A DNA stretch of 13,827 nucleotides from an uncultured Halieaceae bacterium (GCA_938045215.1 CALINF010000136.1:1-13827), one strand, 5' to 3'. Shown: positions 1 to 7,475, counted from the first letter of the stretch. Notes: a model not told the origin generated them from the letters alone. Program-made: numbers and translations.

Positions 1-429
1 CATCGCGGCAAGCGTCGTTGATTTACCTGATCCGGTGGGCCCGGTAACCAGTACGAGACCCCGTGGCATCATCGAGATATCGCGAAACACCTGGCCCATA
101 CCCAGGTCATCCATCGTGAGCACCTTGGAAGGAATGGTACGAAATACACCACCGGCGCCGCGGTTGTGGTTGAACGCGTTAACCCGAAAACGGGCTACTC
201 CGGGTACCTCAAAAGAAAAGTCGGTTTCGAGGAACTCTTCAAAGTCCTTGCGTTGCTTATCGTTCATGATGTCGTAGATAAGCTCGTGCACCTGCTTGTG
301 CTCCATGGGCGGCAGGTTGATCCGACGGACATCGCCGTCAACACGAATCATCGGCGGCAAGCCAGCTGACAGGTGTAAATCAGAAGCACCCTGCTTGGCG
401 CTGAACGCGAGAAGCTCCGTGATATCCAT
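1..429 (-). CDS. pilT: PilT twitching-motility ATPase, 5' part only (cut by window edge)
   Basis: This is the N-terminal 143 residues of PilT, the cytoplasmic hexameric ATPase that powers retraction of type IV pili. The reading frame runs from ATG at 429 on the minus strand to the window edge without a stop. It opens with MDITELLAFSAKQGASDLHL, the typical start of PilT, followed by the PAS-like N-terminal domain. It ends in the Walker A motif GPTGSGKS (residues 130-137), followed by TTLAAM. The family is about 345 residues long, so the Walker B, Asp/His boxes and C-terminal AIRNLIRE-type region lie outside the window. A purine-rich ribosome site (GGGGAGGG) sits just upstream of the start. The gene is divergent from yggS, the same arrangement as in Pseudomonas, where pilU follows pilT. 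Identification is secure. The alternative PilU is less likely because of the start sequence and the yggS neighbour. Confidence 0.95.
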   Translation of the reverse strand, partial: MDITELLAFSAKQGASDLHLSAGLPPMIRVDGDVRRINLPPMEHKQVHELIYDIMNDKQRKDFEEFLETDFSFEVPGVARFRVNAFNHNRGAGGVFRTIPSKVLTMDDLGMGQVFRDISMMPRGLVLVTGPTGSGKSTTLAAM

Positions 430-482
430 TAATACCCTCCCCGAAAAGGCGTTGGGCGCACACTTTCCGCCCCTGCATGCCC

Positions 483-519
483 ACAGGACTACATGACCTG
501 TCGACACTCTCTTATTATA
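483..519 (-). promoter_or_regulatory. Possible pilT promoter with adjacent inverted repeat
   Basis: The minus strand reads TATAAT at 519-514, a perfect sigma-70 -10 hexamer, which would start a transcript near 507 with a leader of about 78 nt before pilT. No convincing -35 lies 16-18 bp upstream; TTGCCA at 536-531 is only 11 bp away. Just downstream is a small inverted repeat, ACAGG-N9-CCTGT (483-501), which could be an operator or a weak leader hairpin. The same AT-rich patch could also serve a promoter for yggS on the plus strand (TATTAT at 513-518). The -10 match is visible; the function is inferred. Confidence 0.3.
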
Positions 520-559
520 TTGTCGCTACTTGGCAACCGCTTCAGCTACTATTGGCATC

Positions 560-1252
560 ATGAATCAGCAGCAACTCATTGACAATATAGCAAAAGTTTC
601 CTCGAGGGTACGACTCGCCGCTCAAAAAAGCCAGCGTAAAGAATGCGACATTCGCGTGCTGGCTGTGAGCAAAACCAGGCCCGCGGAGGCTATAAGGGTG
701 GCCGCACAGGCAGGGCTGAACGAGTTTGGCGAGAATTACCTGCAGGAAGCGCTCGACAAGATGGCCGACCTCAAAGACCTGAATCTGGTATGGCATTTCA
801 TTGGTCCGATCCAATCCAACAAGACCAGAGCCATCGCCGAGCACTTCCAATGGGTCCACAGCGTGGATCGCTTGAAGATAGCGAGACGTTTGAGCGAGCA
901 ACGGCCAGACAACCTGGATCCACTAAACATTTGCCTGCAGATCAATCTCTCATCCGAAGCCAGTAAATCCGGAGTGGCACCGCAACAGGCAGCTGAGTTG
1001 CTGCGCGGCGCTGCCGAGTTGCAGCGCATTCGGGTCAGGGGCCTGATGGCAATTCCCGCGCCCACAGATGATGAGGCGCAGCAACGACGGAACTTCGCCA
1101 GGCTGCGCGAACTGCTTGAGACCCTTAAGCAGCAGATGCCCGCGCTGGATACCCTGTCGATGGGTATGTCGGCCGATCTAGAGTCGGCTATCGCTGAGGG
1201 CGCGACCATAGTTCGTATAGGTACCGACCTGTTCGGCGCGCGAGACGGGTAA
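560..1252 (+). CDS. yggS: YggS/PLPBP family pyridoxal phosphate homeostasis protein
   Basis: This is a 230-residue PLP-binding protein of the YggS/PROSC family, a single-domain alanine-racemase-like fold with no known catalytic activity that buffers free pyridoxal phosphate in the cytoplasm. The PLP lysine is Lys38 in AVSKTRP. Further family motifs are GENYLQEA, HFIGPIQSNK and, near the C-terminus, SMGMSADLESAI with RIGTDLFG, which hold the PLP phosphate. I chose ATG at 560 because MNQQQLIDNIAKV matches the usual N-terminal helix and gives the normal family length. A TTG at 530 in the same frame would add ten residues with no support. The gene is divergent from pilT and upstream of proC, a very widespread yggS-proC-yggT order that suggests a shared role around PLP and amino-acid metabolism. 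No oddities seen. Confidence 0.95.
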   Translation: MNQQQLIDNIAKVSSRVRLAAQKSQRKECDIRVLAVSKTRPAEAIRVAAQAGLNEFGENYLQEALDKMADLKDLNLVWHFIGPIQSNKTRAIAEHFQWVHSVDRLKIARRLSEQRPDNLDPLNICLQINLSSEASKSGVAPQQAAELLRGAAELQRIRVRGLMAIPAPTDDEAQQRRNFARLRELLETLKQQMPALDTLSMGMSADLESAIAEGATIVRIGTDLFGARDG

Positions 1253-1283
1253 TGATGGCAATTCCTGCGGCCTACTCGCCATG

Positions 1284-1289
1284 TATAAT
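1284..1289 (+). promoter_or_regulatory. Possible proC promoter -10 (TATAAT)
   Basis: A perfect TATAAT lies in the yggS-proC gap. It would place a start site near 1296, just before the proC ribosome site AAAGGA. No good -35 is seen 16-18 bp upstream, so any promoter here is weak or activator dependent. If real, an ATG at 1281 in frame with proC would be untranscribed, which supports the TTG start at 1326. Confidence 0.35.
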
Positions 1290-1325
1290 CCCCTGTTGGT
1301 TTCATACGCTTGGAAAGGAAAACCC

Positions 1326-2147
1326 TTGAACACACCGCGCATAGCCTTCATTGGCGCTGGCAATATGGCGACGAGCATCGTGGGCGGCCTGCTGGACAGC
1401 GGGCATCCTCCCCAGATGCTATCGGCCGCTGACCCTTTCCCCGACAGCCTGGCCAAGCTTGCGCAGCTGGGACCCGTGGTGGTCTGCAAAAGCAATGCAG
1501 AAGCTGCAGCGAATGCCGACGTGATTATTCTGGCGGTAAAACCCCAGGTAATGGCAGAGGCGACGGCCAGCATTGCCCGGGCTGCCGCCAGCAATGACGC
1601 ACTGGTCATCTCTATTGCCGCCGGAGTGACCATCGACGCCATGCAGTTACATTTGGGTAGCCGTGCCCCCGTGGTGCGCTGTATGCCCAATACTCCGGCA
1701 CTGCTGGGCTGTGGCGCGAGCGCCCTGTTTGCCAGTGCAACTGTCAGCGAGCTACAAAAACGACATGCGCAAGCCATTCTGGCGGCGGTGGGTATTGTCC
1801 GCTGGGTGCCCACCGAGGCTTCACTGGATACGGTAACGGCTCTGTCAGGCAGCGGCCCGGCCTATTACTTCCTGATGATGGAGGCCATGATTGACGCGGC
1901 ATGCAAGCTGGGCCTGGATCGCGAAACCGCTACAGAACTTACCATCCAAACAGCACTGGGCGCGGCGCGCATGGCCCAGGAAAGTGATGTCGATCTGGTC
2001 GAGTTGCGTCGTCGCGTTACCAGCCCCGCGGGCACGACAGAGCGCGCCGTCAACAGTCTGGAAGACGATCAACTGCGTACTGTTATTGCCCGTGCCATGC
2101 AGGCTGCACAGGACAGGGCCGTGGAGATGGCCAGAGACCTGGGCTAA
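1326..2147 (+). CDS. proC: Pyrroline-5-carboxylate reductase (TTG start)
   Basis: ProC reduces 1-pyrroline-5-carboxylate to L-proline with NAD(P)H, the last step of proline synthesis, as a cytoplasmic oligomer. The 273-residue product has an N-terminal Rossmann motif FIGAGNMA (residues 8-15), the substrate loop VRCMPNTPA (117-125), ALSGSGPAY (172-180) and the family signature VTSPAGTTERAV (231-242) in the C-terminal helical dimerisation domain. The start is a TTG at 1326. It is preceded at good spacing by AAAGGA, and it places MNTPRIAFIGAGNM where the family begins. An ATG at 1281 would add 15 unrelated residues and overlaps a candidate -10 element. The gene follows yggS by about 73 nt and precedes yggT. 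Function is certain; the start is well supported. Confidence 0.95.
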   Translation: MNTPRIAFIGAGNMATSIVGGLLDSGHPPQMLSAADPFPDSLAKLAQLGPVVVCKSNAEAAANADVIILAVKPQVMAEATASIARAAASNDALVISIAAGVTIDAMQLHLGSRAPVVRCMPNTPALLGCGASALFASATVSELQKRHAQAILAAVGIVRWVPTEASLDTVTALSGSGPAYYFLMMEAMIDAACKLGLDRETATELTIQTALGAARMAQESDVDLVELRRRVTSPAGTTERAVNSLEDDQLRTVIARAMQAAQDRAVEMARDLG

Positions 2148-2184
2148 ACCAACCACCGCCACCCGAACTGGAGACAATCACGCG

Positions 2185-2772
2185 ATGAGTGCGCTTAACG
2201 AAATTTTTGGCTACCTGGTACAGACCTTTTTGAGTCTGTTCCTTATCACCATGCTGCTGCGCTTTATTTTGCAACTGGTGAAGGCTGATTTTTACAATCC
2301 CATCTGCCAGTTTCTGGTCAAGGTGACGAATCCGTTGGTCATTCCTGCAAGACGGGTGATACCAGGTTTCGGTGGTATCGATCTTGCCTCCCTGCTACTC
2401 GCACTGGTGCTGCAATTGCTGGGCATCATTGCCCTGCTTCTGATAAACGGCCTGGGTATACCCAATATCGGACTGCTGCTCGCCTGGTCCGTCATCGGTA
2501 TTGCGGGTCTGGTGGTCAATATCTATTTCTTCGCGCTGCTGGCGATGATTATCCTCAGTTGGGTGGCCGCGGGCAGCCGGCACCCCGCTATCTCCCTGCT
2601 CAATCAGATCACCGAACCGGCCATGGCACCTTTTCGCAAGATCTTGCCGGCTATGGGTGGCATCGACTTTTCGCCCATTCTGGTTTTCATCCTGATCAAC
2701 ATCATTCAAATCGCCCTGCGCCATATGGCGGCGGGTGTGGGCCTGCATCCCGCACTGGTAATAGGGCTATAA
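2185..2772 (+). CDS. yggT: YggT family integral membrane protein
   Basis: This is a 195-residue inner-membrane protein with two tandem YggT repeats. Each repeat has a hydrophobic pair of helices followed by a conserved NP-containing loop: in the first NPLVIPARRVIPGFGGID, in the second EPAMAPFRKILPAMGGID. Both loops end in the same GGID-hydrophobic step, which shows the internal duplication. The function of the family is not established; in E. coli it has been linked to osmotic tolerance, and the plastid homologue CCB3 to cytochrome b6 assembly. ATG at 2185 is preceded by CTGGAG. The gene lies 37 nt after proC and 7 nt before metX, so co-transcription is likely. Identification of the family is secure and the role is unknown. 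Confidence 0.93.
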   Translation: MSALNEIFGYLVQTFLSLFLITMLLRFILQLVKADFYNPICQFLVKVTNPLVIPARRVIPGFGGIDLASLLLALVLQLLGIIALLLINGLGIPNIGLLLAWSVIGIAGLVVNIYFFALLAMIILSWVAAGSRHPAISLLNQITEPAMAPFRKILPAMGGIDFSPILVFILINIIQIALRHMAAGVGLHPALVIGL

Positions 2773-2779
2773 ATCCGAT

Positions 2780-3928
2780 ATGACTGCAGGGACCCAAAAT
2801 GGATCTGTTGGCATTGTTGTGCCGCAGACCGCGCATTTCGAAGAGCCACTGCTACTGGCGTGTGGTCGCTCGCTGCCGTCCTTTGATCTTGTGTTTGAAA
2901 CCTATGGCACGCTGAACCCCCAGCGCTCGAATGCCGTACTGGTGTGCCACGCGCTGAGCGGCCATCACCACGCTGCCGGCTATCACAGCGAAAGCGATAC
3001 CAAGCCGGGCTGGTGGGATGAGTGTATTGGGCCAGGCAAACCCATCGATACAGAGCGTTTCTTTGTGGTCAGCCTGAATAATCTTGGCGGTTGCCACGGC
3101 TCCACTGGGCCCTGCTCGCCCAATCCCGAAACCGGCAAGCCCTGGGGACCTGACTTTCCCCCTCTGCGCGCCCGCGACTGGGTCAATAGCCAGGCGCGAT
3201 TGGCAGACCGGCTGGGCATAGGCTGCTGGGCCGCCGTGATCGGTGGCAGTCTCGGCGGTATGCAGGCCATGCGTTGGTCGCTGGAATATCCCGAGCGCGT
3301 ACAGCACTGCATCGTTATCGCATCGGCTCTGAAACTCAGCGCACAAAACATTGCCTTCAATGAAATCGCGCGTCAGGCCATAGAATCAGACCCTGATTTT
3401 GCCGGCGGTCGTTATCTGGAGCAGGGTCTCACGCCCAGTCGCGGCCTTGGGCTTGCTCGCATGATCGGTCATGTCACCTATCTATCAGACGATGCCATGG
3501 CCAATAAATTCGGTCGCGACCTGCGCTCGGGCACCTTCGAACACGGCCAGGAAGCCGCCGTGGAGTTCCAGGTAGAAAGTTATCTGCGTCATCAGGGCAG
3601 CCAGTTTTCCGGCAACTTCGATGCCAATACCTATATCCTGATGACTCACGCGCTCGACTACTTTGATCTGGCGCGGGAATACAACAATGATCCCGTGGAA
3701 GCCTTTCGCCGAGCGCAATGCAGCTTCCTTGTGCTGTCGTTCTCGACTGACTGGCGTTTCTCGCCGGAGCGATCGAGGGAGATTGTCGAGGCATTAATCG
3801 CAGCGCAAAAACCCGTAACGTATGCGGACATCGCGGCAGATGAGGGCCACGATGCATTCCTGCTGCCGCTGCCTCGTTATCTTGACGTGTTTGGATCCTA
3901 TATGAGTCGCGTGGGAGAGCAACACTGA
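2780..3928 (+). CDS. metX: Homoserine O-acyltransferase MetX (likely O-succinyltransferase, MetXS type)
   Basis: MetX acylates L-homoserine at the start of methionine synthesis, using an alpha/beta-hydrolase fold. The 382-residue protein has the oxyanion and substrate motifs CHALSGHHHAAG (residues 56-67) and NNLGGCHGSTGP (100-111), the nucleophile elbow GGSLGG with Ser157, the acid Asp324 in STDWRFSP and the general base His357 in EGHDAF. A complete Ser-Asp-His triad is present and the length is normal. In gammaproteobacteria many MetX enzymes use succinyl-CoA rather than acetyl-CoA. The Arg after the catalytic Asp-Trp (DWRF) resembles my recollection of the succinyltransferase group, but this is inference. 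ATG at 2780 follows yggT by 7 nt. The stop overlaps the metW start by one base (TGATG), indicating translational coupling with MetW. Confidence 0.95.
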   Translation: MTAGTQNGSVGIVVPQTAHFEEPLLLACGRSLPSFDLVFETYGTLNPQRSNAVLVCHALSGHHHAAGYHSESDTKPGWWDECIGPGKPIDTERFFVVSLNNLGGCHGSTGPCSPNPETGKPWGPDFPPLRARDWVNSQARLADRLGIGCWAAVIGGSLGGMQAMRWSLEYPERVQHCIVIASALKLSAQNIAFNEIARQAIESDPDFAGGRYLEQGLTPSRGLGLARMIGHVTYLSDDAMANKFGRDLRSGTFEHGQEAAVEFQVESYLRHQGSQFSGNFDANTYILMTHALDYFDLAREYNNDPVEAFRRAQCSFLVLSFSTDWRFSPERSREIVEALIAAQKPVTYADIAADEGHDAFLLPLPRYLDVFGSYMSRVGEQH

Positions 3929-4518
3929 TGCGTCTTGATCTTACTCACATACAACGCTGGATCGCGCCGGGAGCTCGGGTACTCGACCTGGGTTGTGGCA
4001 ATGGCGAATTCCTCGAGCAGCTGCAGAACGCCCGCGATGTTGACGGACTGGGACTGGAGATCGACGAGGGCAATATCACCGAGGCAATCGGCAGAGGCCT
4101 GAATATCATTCAGCAGAACATGGATGATGGCCTGACCAATTTTCCCGATCAGAGTTTTGACACGGTGGTCATGGCGCACGCACTACAGGCGGTGCATTTT
4201 CCCGACCGGGTGCTGGACGAAATGTTGCGCATCGGGCGGGAATGCATCGTGACCTTCCCCAACTTTGGTCACTGGAGCTGCCGACTGTATCTTGCGACCC
4301 GCGGGCGTATGCCGGTTTCCAAATTCATGCCATTTTCGTGGTACGACACACCCAATATCCACTTTTGCACGGTGAAAGACTTCCAGCAACTGTGCGAGCA
4401 AAAAGGCATACGCATTCTGGAGAAGGACATGATTGGCAACACACCGCGTGAACCGCTATTGGCCAGCGCATGGCCCAACCTGTTTGCTGTAACCGCCACC
4501 TTCAGGATTACGCGCTAG
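3928..4518 (+). CDS. metW: MetW, SAM-methyltransferase-fold partner of MetX
   Basis: MetW is a 196-residue class I methyltransferase-fold protein always found beside metX in proteobacteria. The SAM-binding motif I is VLDLGCGNGEFL (residues 18-29), followed by the acidic end of strand 2 in GLEIDEGN. Conserved family pieces TVVMAHALQAVHFP and VTFPNFGHW follow. It is needed for methionine synthesis through MetX in several organisms, and I recall reports that it activates MetX by binding it rather than acting as a methyltransferase; that cannot be judged from this sequence. It begins at ATG 3928, overlapping the metX stop by one base, and ends directly against the start of the next gene. The family call is secure. 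Confidence 0.95.
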   Translation: MRLDLTHIQRWIAPGARVLDLGCGNGEFLEQLQNARDVDGLGLEIDEGNITEAIGRGLNIIQQNMDDGLTNFPDQSFDTVVMAHALQAVHFPDRVLDEMLRIGRECIVTFPNFGHWSCRLYLATRGRMPVSKFMPFSWYDTPNIHFCTVKDFQQLCEQKGIRILEKDMIGNTPREPLLASAWPNLFAVTATFRITR

Positions 4519-4959
4519 ATGAAACTTCACAGAAATCTGCTCGCACTGCTGTTGTGTCTCGCCTGCCACGGAGTATTGGCGCAGCAGTCGGAGCGCTTCG
4601 GACCCTATGAGCTGCACTGGAGCGTCGTCAACACCACCTTTCTAGAGCCAGCGGTGGCGGCACAGTACGGAATAAAGCGTGGCCGCAAGACCGGTATTCT
4701 CAATCTGGCAGTGCGAGAGCATCTCAGCAGTGGTGATGGCACCGAGGCGCGCGCCATGCAAATCAAGGGTCGGACATGGGATCTCATCCAGAACCAGTTC
4801 TTGAGCTTCAAGGAGATACGCGAGGGGCCTGCTATTTACTACATCGCTGAATTCAGCTTTATCAACGAGGAATGGCGCTTCTTCGAGATGGACTTTCGCC
4901 CCGAAGGCTCAGATACAACCTACAGCTACAAGTTTAAACATCAGCTCTATATCAACTAG
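4519..4959 (+). CDS. DUF4426 family secreted protein of unknown function
   Basis: This 146-residue protein begins directly after the metW stop codon with no spacer. It starts with MKLHRNLLALLLCLACHGVLA, a signal peptide with a likely signal peptidase I site after Ala21 (VLA|QQ). CLAC resembles a lipobox but has Cys at the -3 position, so a lipoprotein is less likely. The mature part of about 125 residues is predicted beta-rich and periplasmic, with stretches such as FGPYELHWSVVNTTFL and an aromatic C-terminus (FKHQLYIN). The sequence and its place between metW and rdgB match the DUF4426 proteins of Pseudomonas relatives. No catalytic motif is visible. Its function is unknown. The tight packing behind metW implies co-translation with methionine genes but not necessarily a shared pathway. 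Confidence 0.8.
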   Translation: MKLHRNLLALLLCLACHGVLAQQSERFGPYELHWSVVNTTFLEPAVAAQYGIKRGRKTGILNLAVREHLSSGDGTEARAMQIKGRTWDLIQNQFLSFKEIREGPAIYYIAEFSFINEEWRFFEMDFRPEGSDTTYSYKFKHQLYIN

Positions 4960-4974
4960 GCGGGATATACACGC

Positions 4975-5577
4975 ATGCAGACACGGCAAGTTGTTCTGGC
5001 CAGTGGCAATGCCGGCAAGCTAGCGGAGCTGGATCGGATTCTCTCCCCGCTGGGCGTCGAGCTGCTGTCACAGGCGCAATTCAATGTGGTTGAAGCAGAA
5101 GAAACCGGGCTGACTTTCGTAGAGAACGCTATCTTGAAAGCACGCGCAGCTTGTGCCCAAACCGGGCTGCCGGCTATTGCCGATGACTCGGGTCTGGAAG
5201 TCGACGCCCTTCGAGGTGCGCCGGGAATACACTCTGCCCGCTACTCGGGCGACGGCGATGCAGGCAACAATCTCAAATTATTGGCAGCGCTGGCCGACGT
5301 GCCACCTGACGAACGAACCGCGCGATTTCAGTGTGCGCTGGTCTACCTGCGCCATGCGAAAGACCCCACACCGCTGATTTGCTCAGGCAGCTGGGAAGGT
5401 GAAATACTGCTGGAAGCGCGCGGCAACGAAGGCTTTGGCTACGACCCACTGTTCTATGTACCGGAGTATCGTTGCAGCGCAGCCGAGCTGGATGCCGGCA
5501 TCAAAAACCGAATCAGCCATCGCGCACGCGCCTGCTCTCTACTGCTTGCTGCACTAGAGAAAACAGGGCTCGGTTGA
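4975..5577 (+). CDS. rdgB: RdgB/HAM1 dITP/XTP pyrophosphatase
   Basis: RdgB hydrolyses non-canonical purine nucleoside triphosphates (dITP, ITP, XTP) to monophosphate and pyrophosphate, keeping deaminated bases out of DNA and RNA. The 200-residue protein has all family motifs: SGNAGKLAEL (residues 10-19, phosphate binding), FVENAILKA (metal-ligand Glu), ADDSGLEVDAL with Asp70-Asp71 (catalytic and metal site), SARYSG, GNEGFGYDPLF for base recognition and KNRISHRA near the end. Length is typical. ATG at 4975 lies 15 nt after the previous stop, with GGCGGGAT upstream. Its stop overlaps the probable hemW start. The rdgB-hemW pairing is common in proteobacteria. Nothing unusual is seen. Confidence 0.96.
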   Translation: MQTRQVVLASGNAGKLAELDRILSPLGVELLSQAQFNVVEAEETGLTFVENAILKARAACAQTGLPAIADDSGLEVDALRGAPGIHSARYSGDGDAGNNLKLLAALADVPPDERTARFQCALVYLRHAKDPTPLICSGSWEGEILLEARGNEGFGYDPLFYVPEYRCSAAELDAGIKNRISHRARACSLLLAALEKTGLG

Positions 5578-6737
5578 GTAGCTCAGTGCCCAATCAATCA
5601 GTGCTGCCACCCCTGAGTTTATATATCCACCTGCCCTGGTGCGAACGCAAATGTCCATACTGCGACTTCAATTCTCACGAGCGCGAGATCATTCCCGAAG
5701 AGGCGTATATCGATGCTCTGCTGGCAGATTTGCAGCGTGAGCTGGTTGGCGTGCAAGATCGGGCACTGCGCAGCTTGTTCATCGGCGGTGGCACGCCGAG
5801 CCTGTTCAGTCCTCACTCGATAGCCCGCCTTATGGACGGTGTAAGAGCACGGCTGGAGCTCACGAACAACTTCGAAGCGACCATGGAGGCCAATCCCGGC
5901 AGTGCAGAAGCTGAGCGATTTGCGGGCTTTTTTGCGGCGGGCATCAATCGCCTGTCGCTGGGCGTGCAGAGCTTCGATGACGCGCTCCTGGCCCGCCTAG
6001 GGCGCGTACATGACAGCCAGCAGGCACGCCACGCAGTCCGGCTGGCTCGCGAAGCCGGTTTCGAGAACATCAATATCGATTTGATGCACGGCCTGCCAGG
6101 CCAGACGATAGCGCTCGCCAGAACCGATATGGAGACAGCGTTGTCGCTCCAAACCACGCACCTGTCCTGGTACCAGTTAACGCTGGAACCCAACACCGTA
6201 TTCCACAAGCGGCCACCCGCGCTACCCGTAGAGAATACTCTCGCCACTATCCAGGACGAGGGCGAGGCCCTCCTGGCAGCGGCGGGATTGGCGCAGTACG
6301 AAGTGTCTGCGTATAGCGAGCAAGGCAAGGAGTGTGCACACAATCTCAACTACTGGTCCTTCGGCGACTATCTGGCGATCGGTGCCGGGGCGCATGGCAA
6401 GTGTACGTTTGAGGATGGGCGTATTGTGCGATACGCCAAACTACGGCAGCCCGATGCCTACATGGAGGCCATTGATATCGGGCAGCGCGTTTCAGAGCGA
6501 GTTCTGAGCGACGAAGACAAGGTCGGGGAGTTTATGCTGAACGCTCTGCGCCTCAACGCTGGATTCTCGCAGACACTTTTTGAGCAAAGAACGGGCCTAC
6601 CCATTACGTTGATAGCTCAACCGATAGAACGGCTGGTGCAACGTCAGCTGATCGAGGTCGACGACGATGTGATCAGGACAACGGCGCTGGGCCGGCGTTT
6701 TCTGGACAGTGTGGTAGCGGAATTTTTTAGCGACTAG
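5574..6737 (+). CDS. hemW: HemW heme chaperone, radical-SAM family (HemN-like); non-ATG start
   Basis: HemW is a radical-SAM protein that binds heme and passes it to respiratory enzymes; it is often misnamed coproporphyrinogen oxidase (HemN). The CX3CX2C cluster is WCERKCPYCDF (Cys23, 27, 30). The next position is Phe where true HemN has a fourth Cys. Then come GGGTPS (residues 71-76) and the heme-binding HNxxYW motif as HNLNYW (256-261), which support HemW over HemN. The C-terminal winged-helix HemN_C region is intact. No ATG exists near the expected N-terminus. TTG at 5574 overlaps the rdgB stop by four bases (TTGA), has CAGGG upstream and gives 387 residues; GTG at 5586 or 5601 are alternatives. 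The stop at 6735-6737 overlaps the trmB stop. Function is confident; the start is uncertain. Confidence 0.92.
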   Translation: MSSSVPNQSVLPPLSLYIHLPWCERKCPYCDFNSHEREIIPEEAYIDALLADLQRELVGVQDRALRSLFIGGGTPSLFSPHSIARLMDGVRARLELTNNFEATMEANPGSAEAERFAGFFAAGINRLSLGVQSFDDALLARLGRVHDSQQARHAVRLAREAGFENINIDLMHGLPGQTIALARTDMETALSLQTTHLSWYQLTLEPNTVFHKRPPALPVENTLATIQDEGEALLAAAGLAQYEVSAYSEQGKECAHNLNYWSFGDYLAIGAGAHGKCTFEDGRIVRYAKLRQPDAYMEAIDIGQRVSERVLSDEDKVGEFMLNALRLNAGFSQTLFEQRTGLPITLIAQPIERLVQRQLIEVDDDVIRTTALGRRFLDSVVAEFFSD

Positions 6738-7420
6738 ATGCGGCGAAAGAGCACGTCCCACACACCGTGCCCGAGGCGCTCGCCTCTGCGTTCAAACTTG
6801 GTGAGCGGCCTGGTCTCTGGTCTGGGTGCAAACTGATTAACTCCCAGCGTGTTCTCCAACGCGGTCTCTGCGGACAACACTTCCATGATCTGCTGCGCGT
6901 AGTTTTCCCAATCGGTTGCTATGTGCAATAGGCCGCCAGGGCGCAATCGACTGACCACCAGGGCGACGAATTCCGGCTGAATCAATCTGCGCTTGTTGTG
7001 CCGTTTTTTGTGCCAGGGGTCGGGGAAGAATATCTGCACGGTGTCGAGGCTGTCTGGCGCGATGCAGTCTTTCAGGATTTCTACGGCGTCATGGCAATAC
7101 ACGCGTACGTTCTCGACATCCTGCTCCTGCATGCTGTGTAGCAGCTTGCCAACGCCCGGCTTATGAACCTCAACGCCAATGAAGTGGGTTGCCGGTGCGG
7201 CCGCAGCCATTTCAACCAATGACTGGCCCATGCCAAATCCGATCTCCAGGGTGACTGGGCCGGTACTGCCAAAGGTCAATTCATAATCGAGTATCCCGGC
7301 AGCATGATCCAATCCGACACGCTGCCAATTGTCATCGAACGCGCGCTGCTGGCCTTCAGTCATGCGGCCTGCCCGCAGCACATAGCTGCGAATCCGTCGA
7401 TGTTTTAACTCGTCGTTCAT
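6734..7420 (-). CDS. trmB: tRNA (guanine-N7-)-methyltransferase TrmB
   Basis: TrmB makes 7-methylguanosine at position 46 of the tRNA variable loop using SAM. The 228-residue protein has the N-terminal family piece RIRSYVLRAGRMTEGQ (residues 9-24), SAM motif I EIGFGMG (59-65), the signature FFPDPWHKKRH (131-141) carrying catalytic and tRNA-binding residues, and C-terminal TRPLTKFERRG (203-213). Length and motifs are typical. It begins at ATG 7420, 55 nt after the DUF423 gene, and has no strong ribosome site. Its stop lies inside a CTAG shared with the stop of convergent hemW. The neighbouring thiS/thiG genes found near trmB in Pseudomonas are absent. Identification is secure. Confidence 0.96.
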   Translation of the reverse strand: MNDELKHRRIRSYVLRAGRMTEGQQRAFDDNWQRVGLDHAAGILDYELTFGSTGPVTLEIGFGMGQSLVEMAAAAPATHFIGVEVHKPGVGKLLHSMQEQDVENVRVYCHDAVEILKDCIAPDSLDTVQIFFPDPWHKKRHNKRRLIQPEFVALVVSRLRPGGLLHIATDWENYAQQIMEVLSAETALENTLGVNQFAPRPETRPLTKFERRGERLGHGVWDVLFRRI

Positions 7421-7475
7421 GGAGTCGATGCAGGTTCTGATTGCTGTGTAAGGTGTTTGGGGTTACCCGGCCTCA

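Noticed and set aside
736..1335. Long open frame of 199 codons on the minus strand across yggS
   Set aside because: It is antisense to a clear yggS gene, is Arg/Ser-rich in the way of GC-rich shadow frames, and has no recognisable domain or ribosome site.
1178..1813. Minus-strand open frame of 211 codons across the start of proC
   Set aside because: Antisense to well-supported proC motifs; composition typical of a shadow frame.
4519..4581. DUF4426 protein as a lipoprotein (CLAC near the N-terminus)
   Set aside because: The -3 residue is Cys rather than Leu/Val/Ile, and a good signal peptidase I site (VLA|QQ) follows five residues later.
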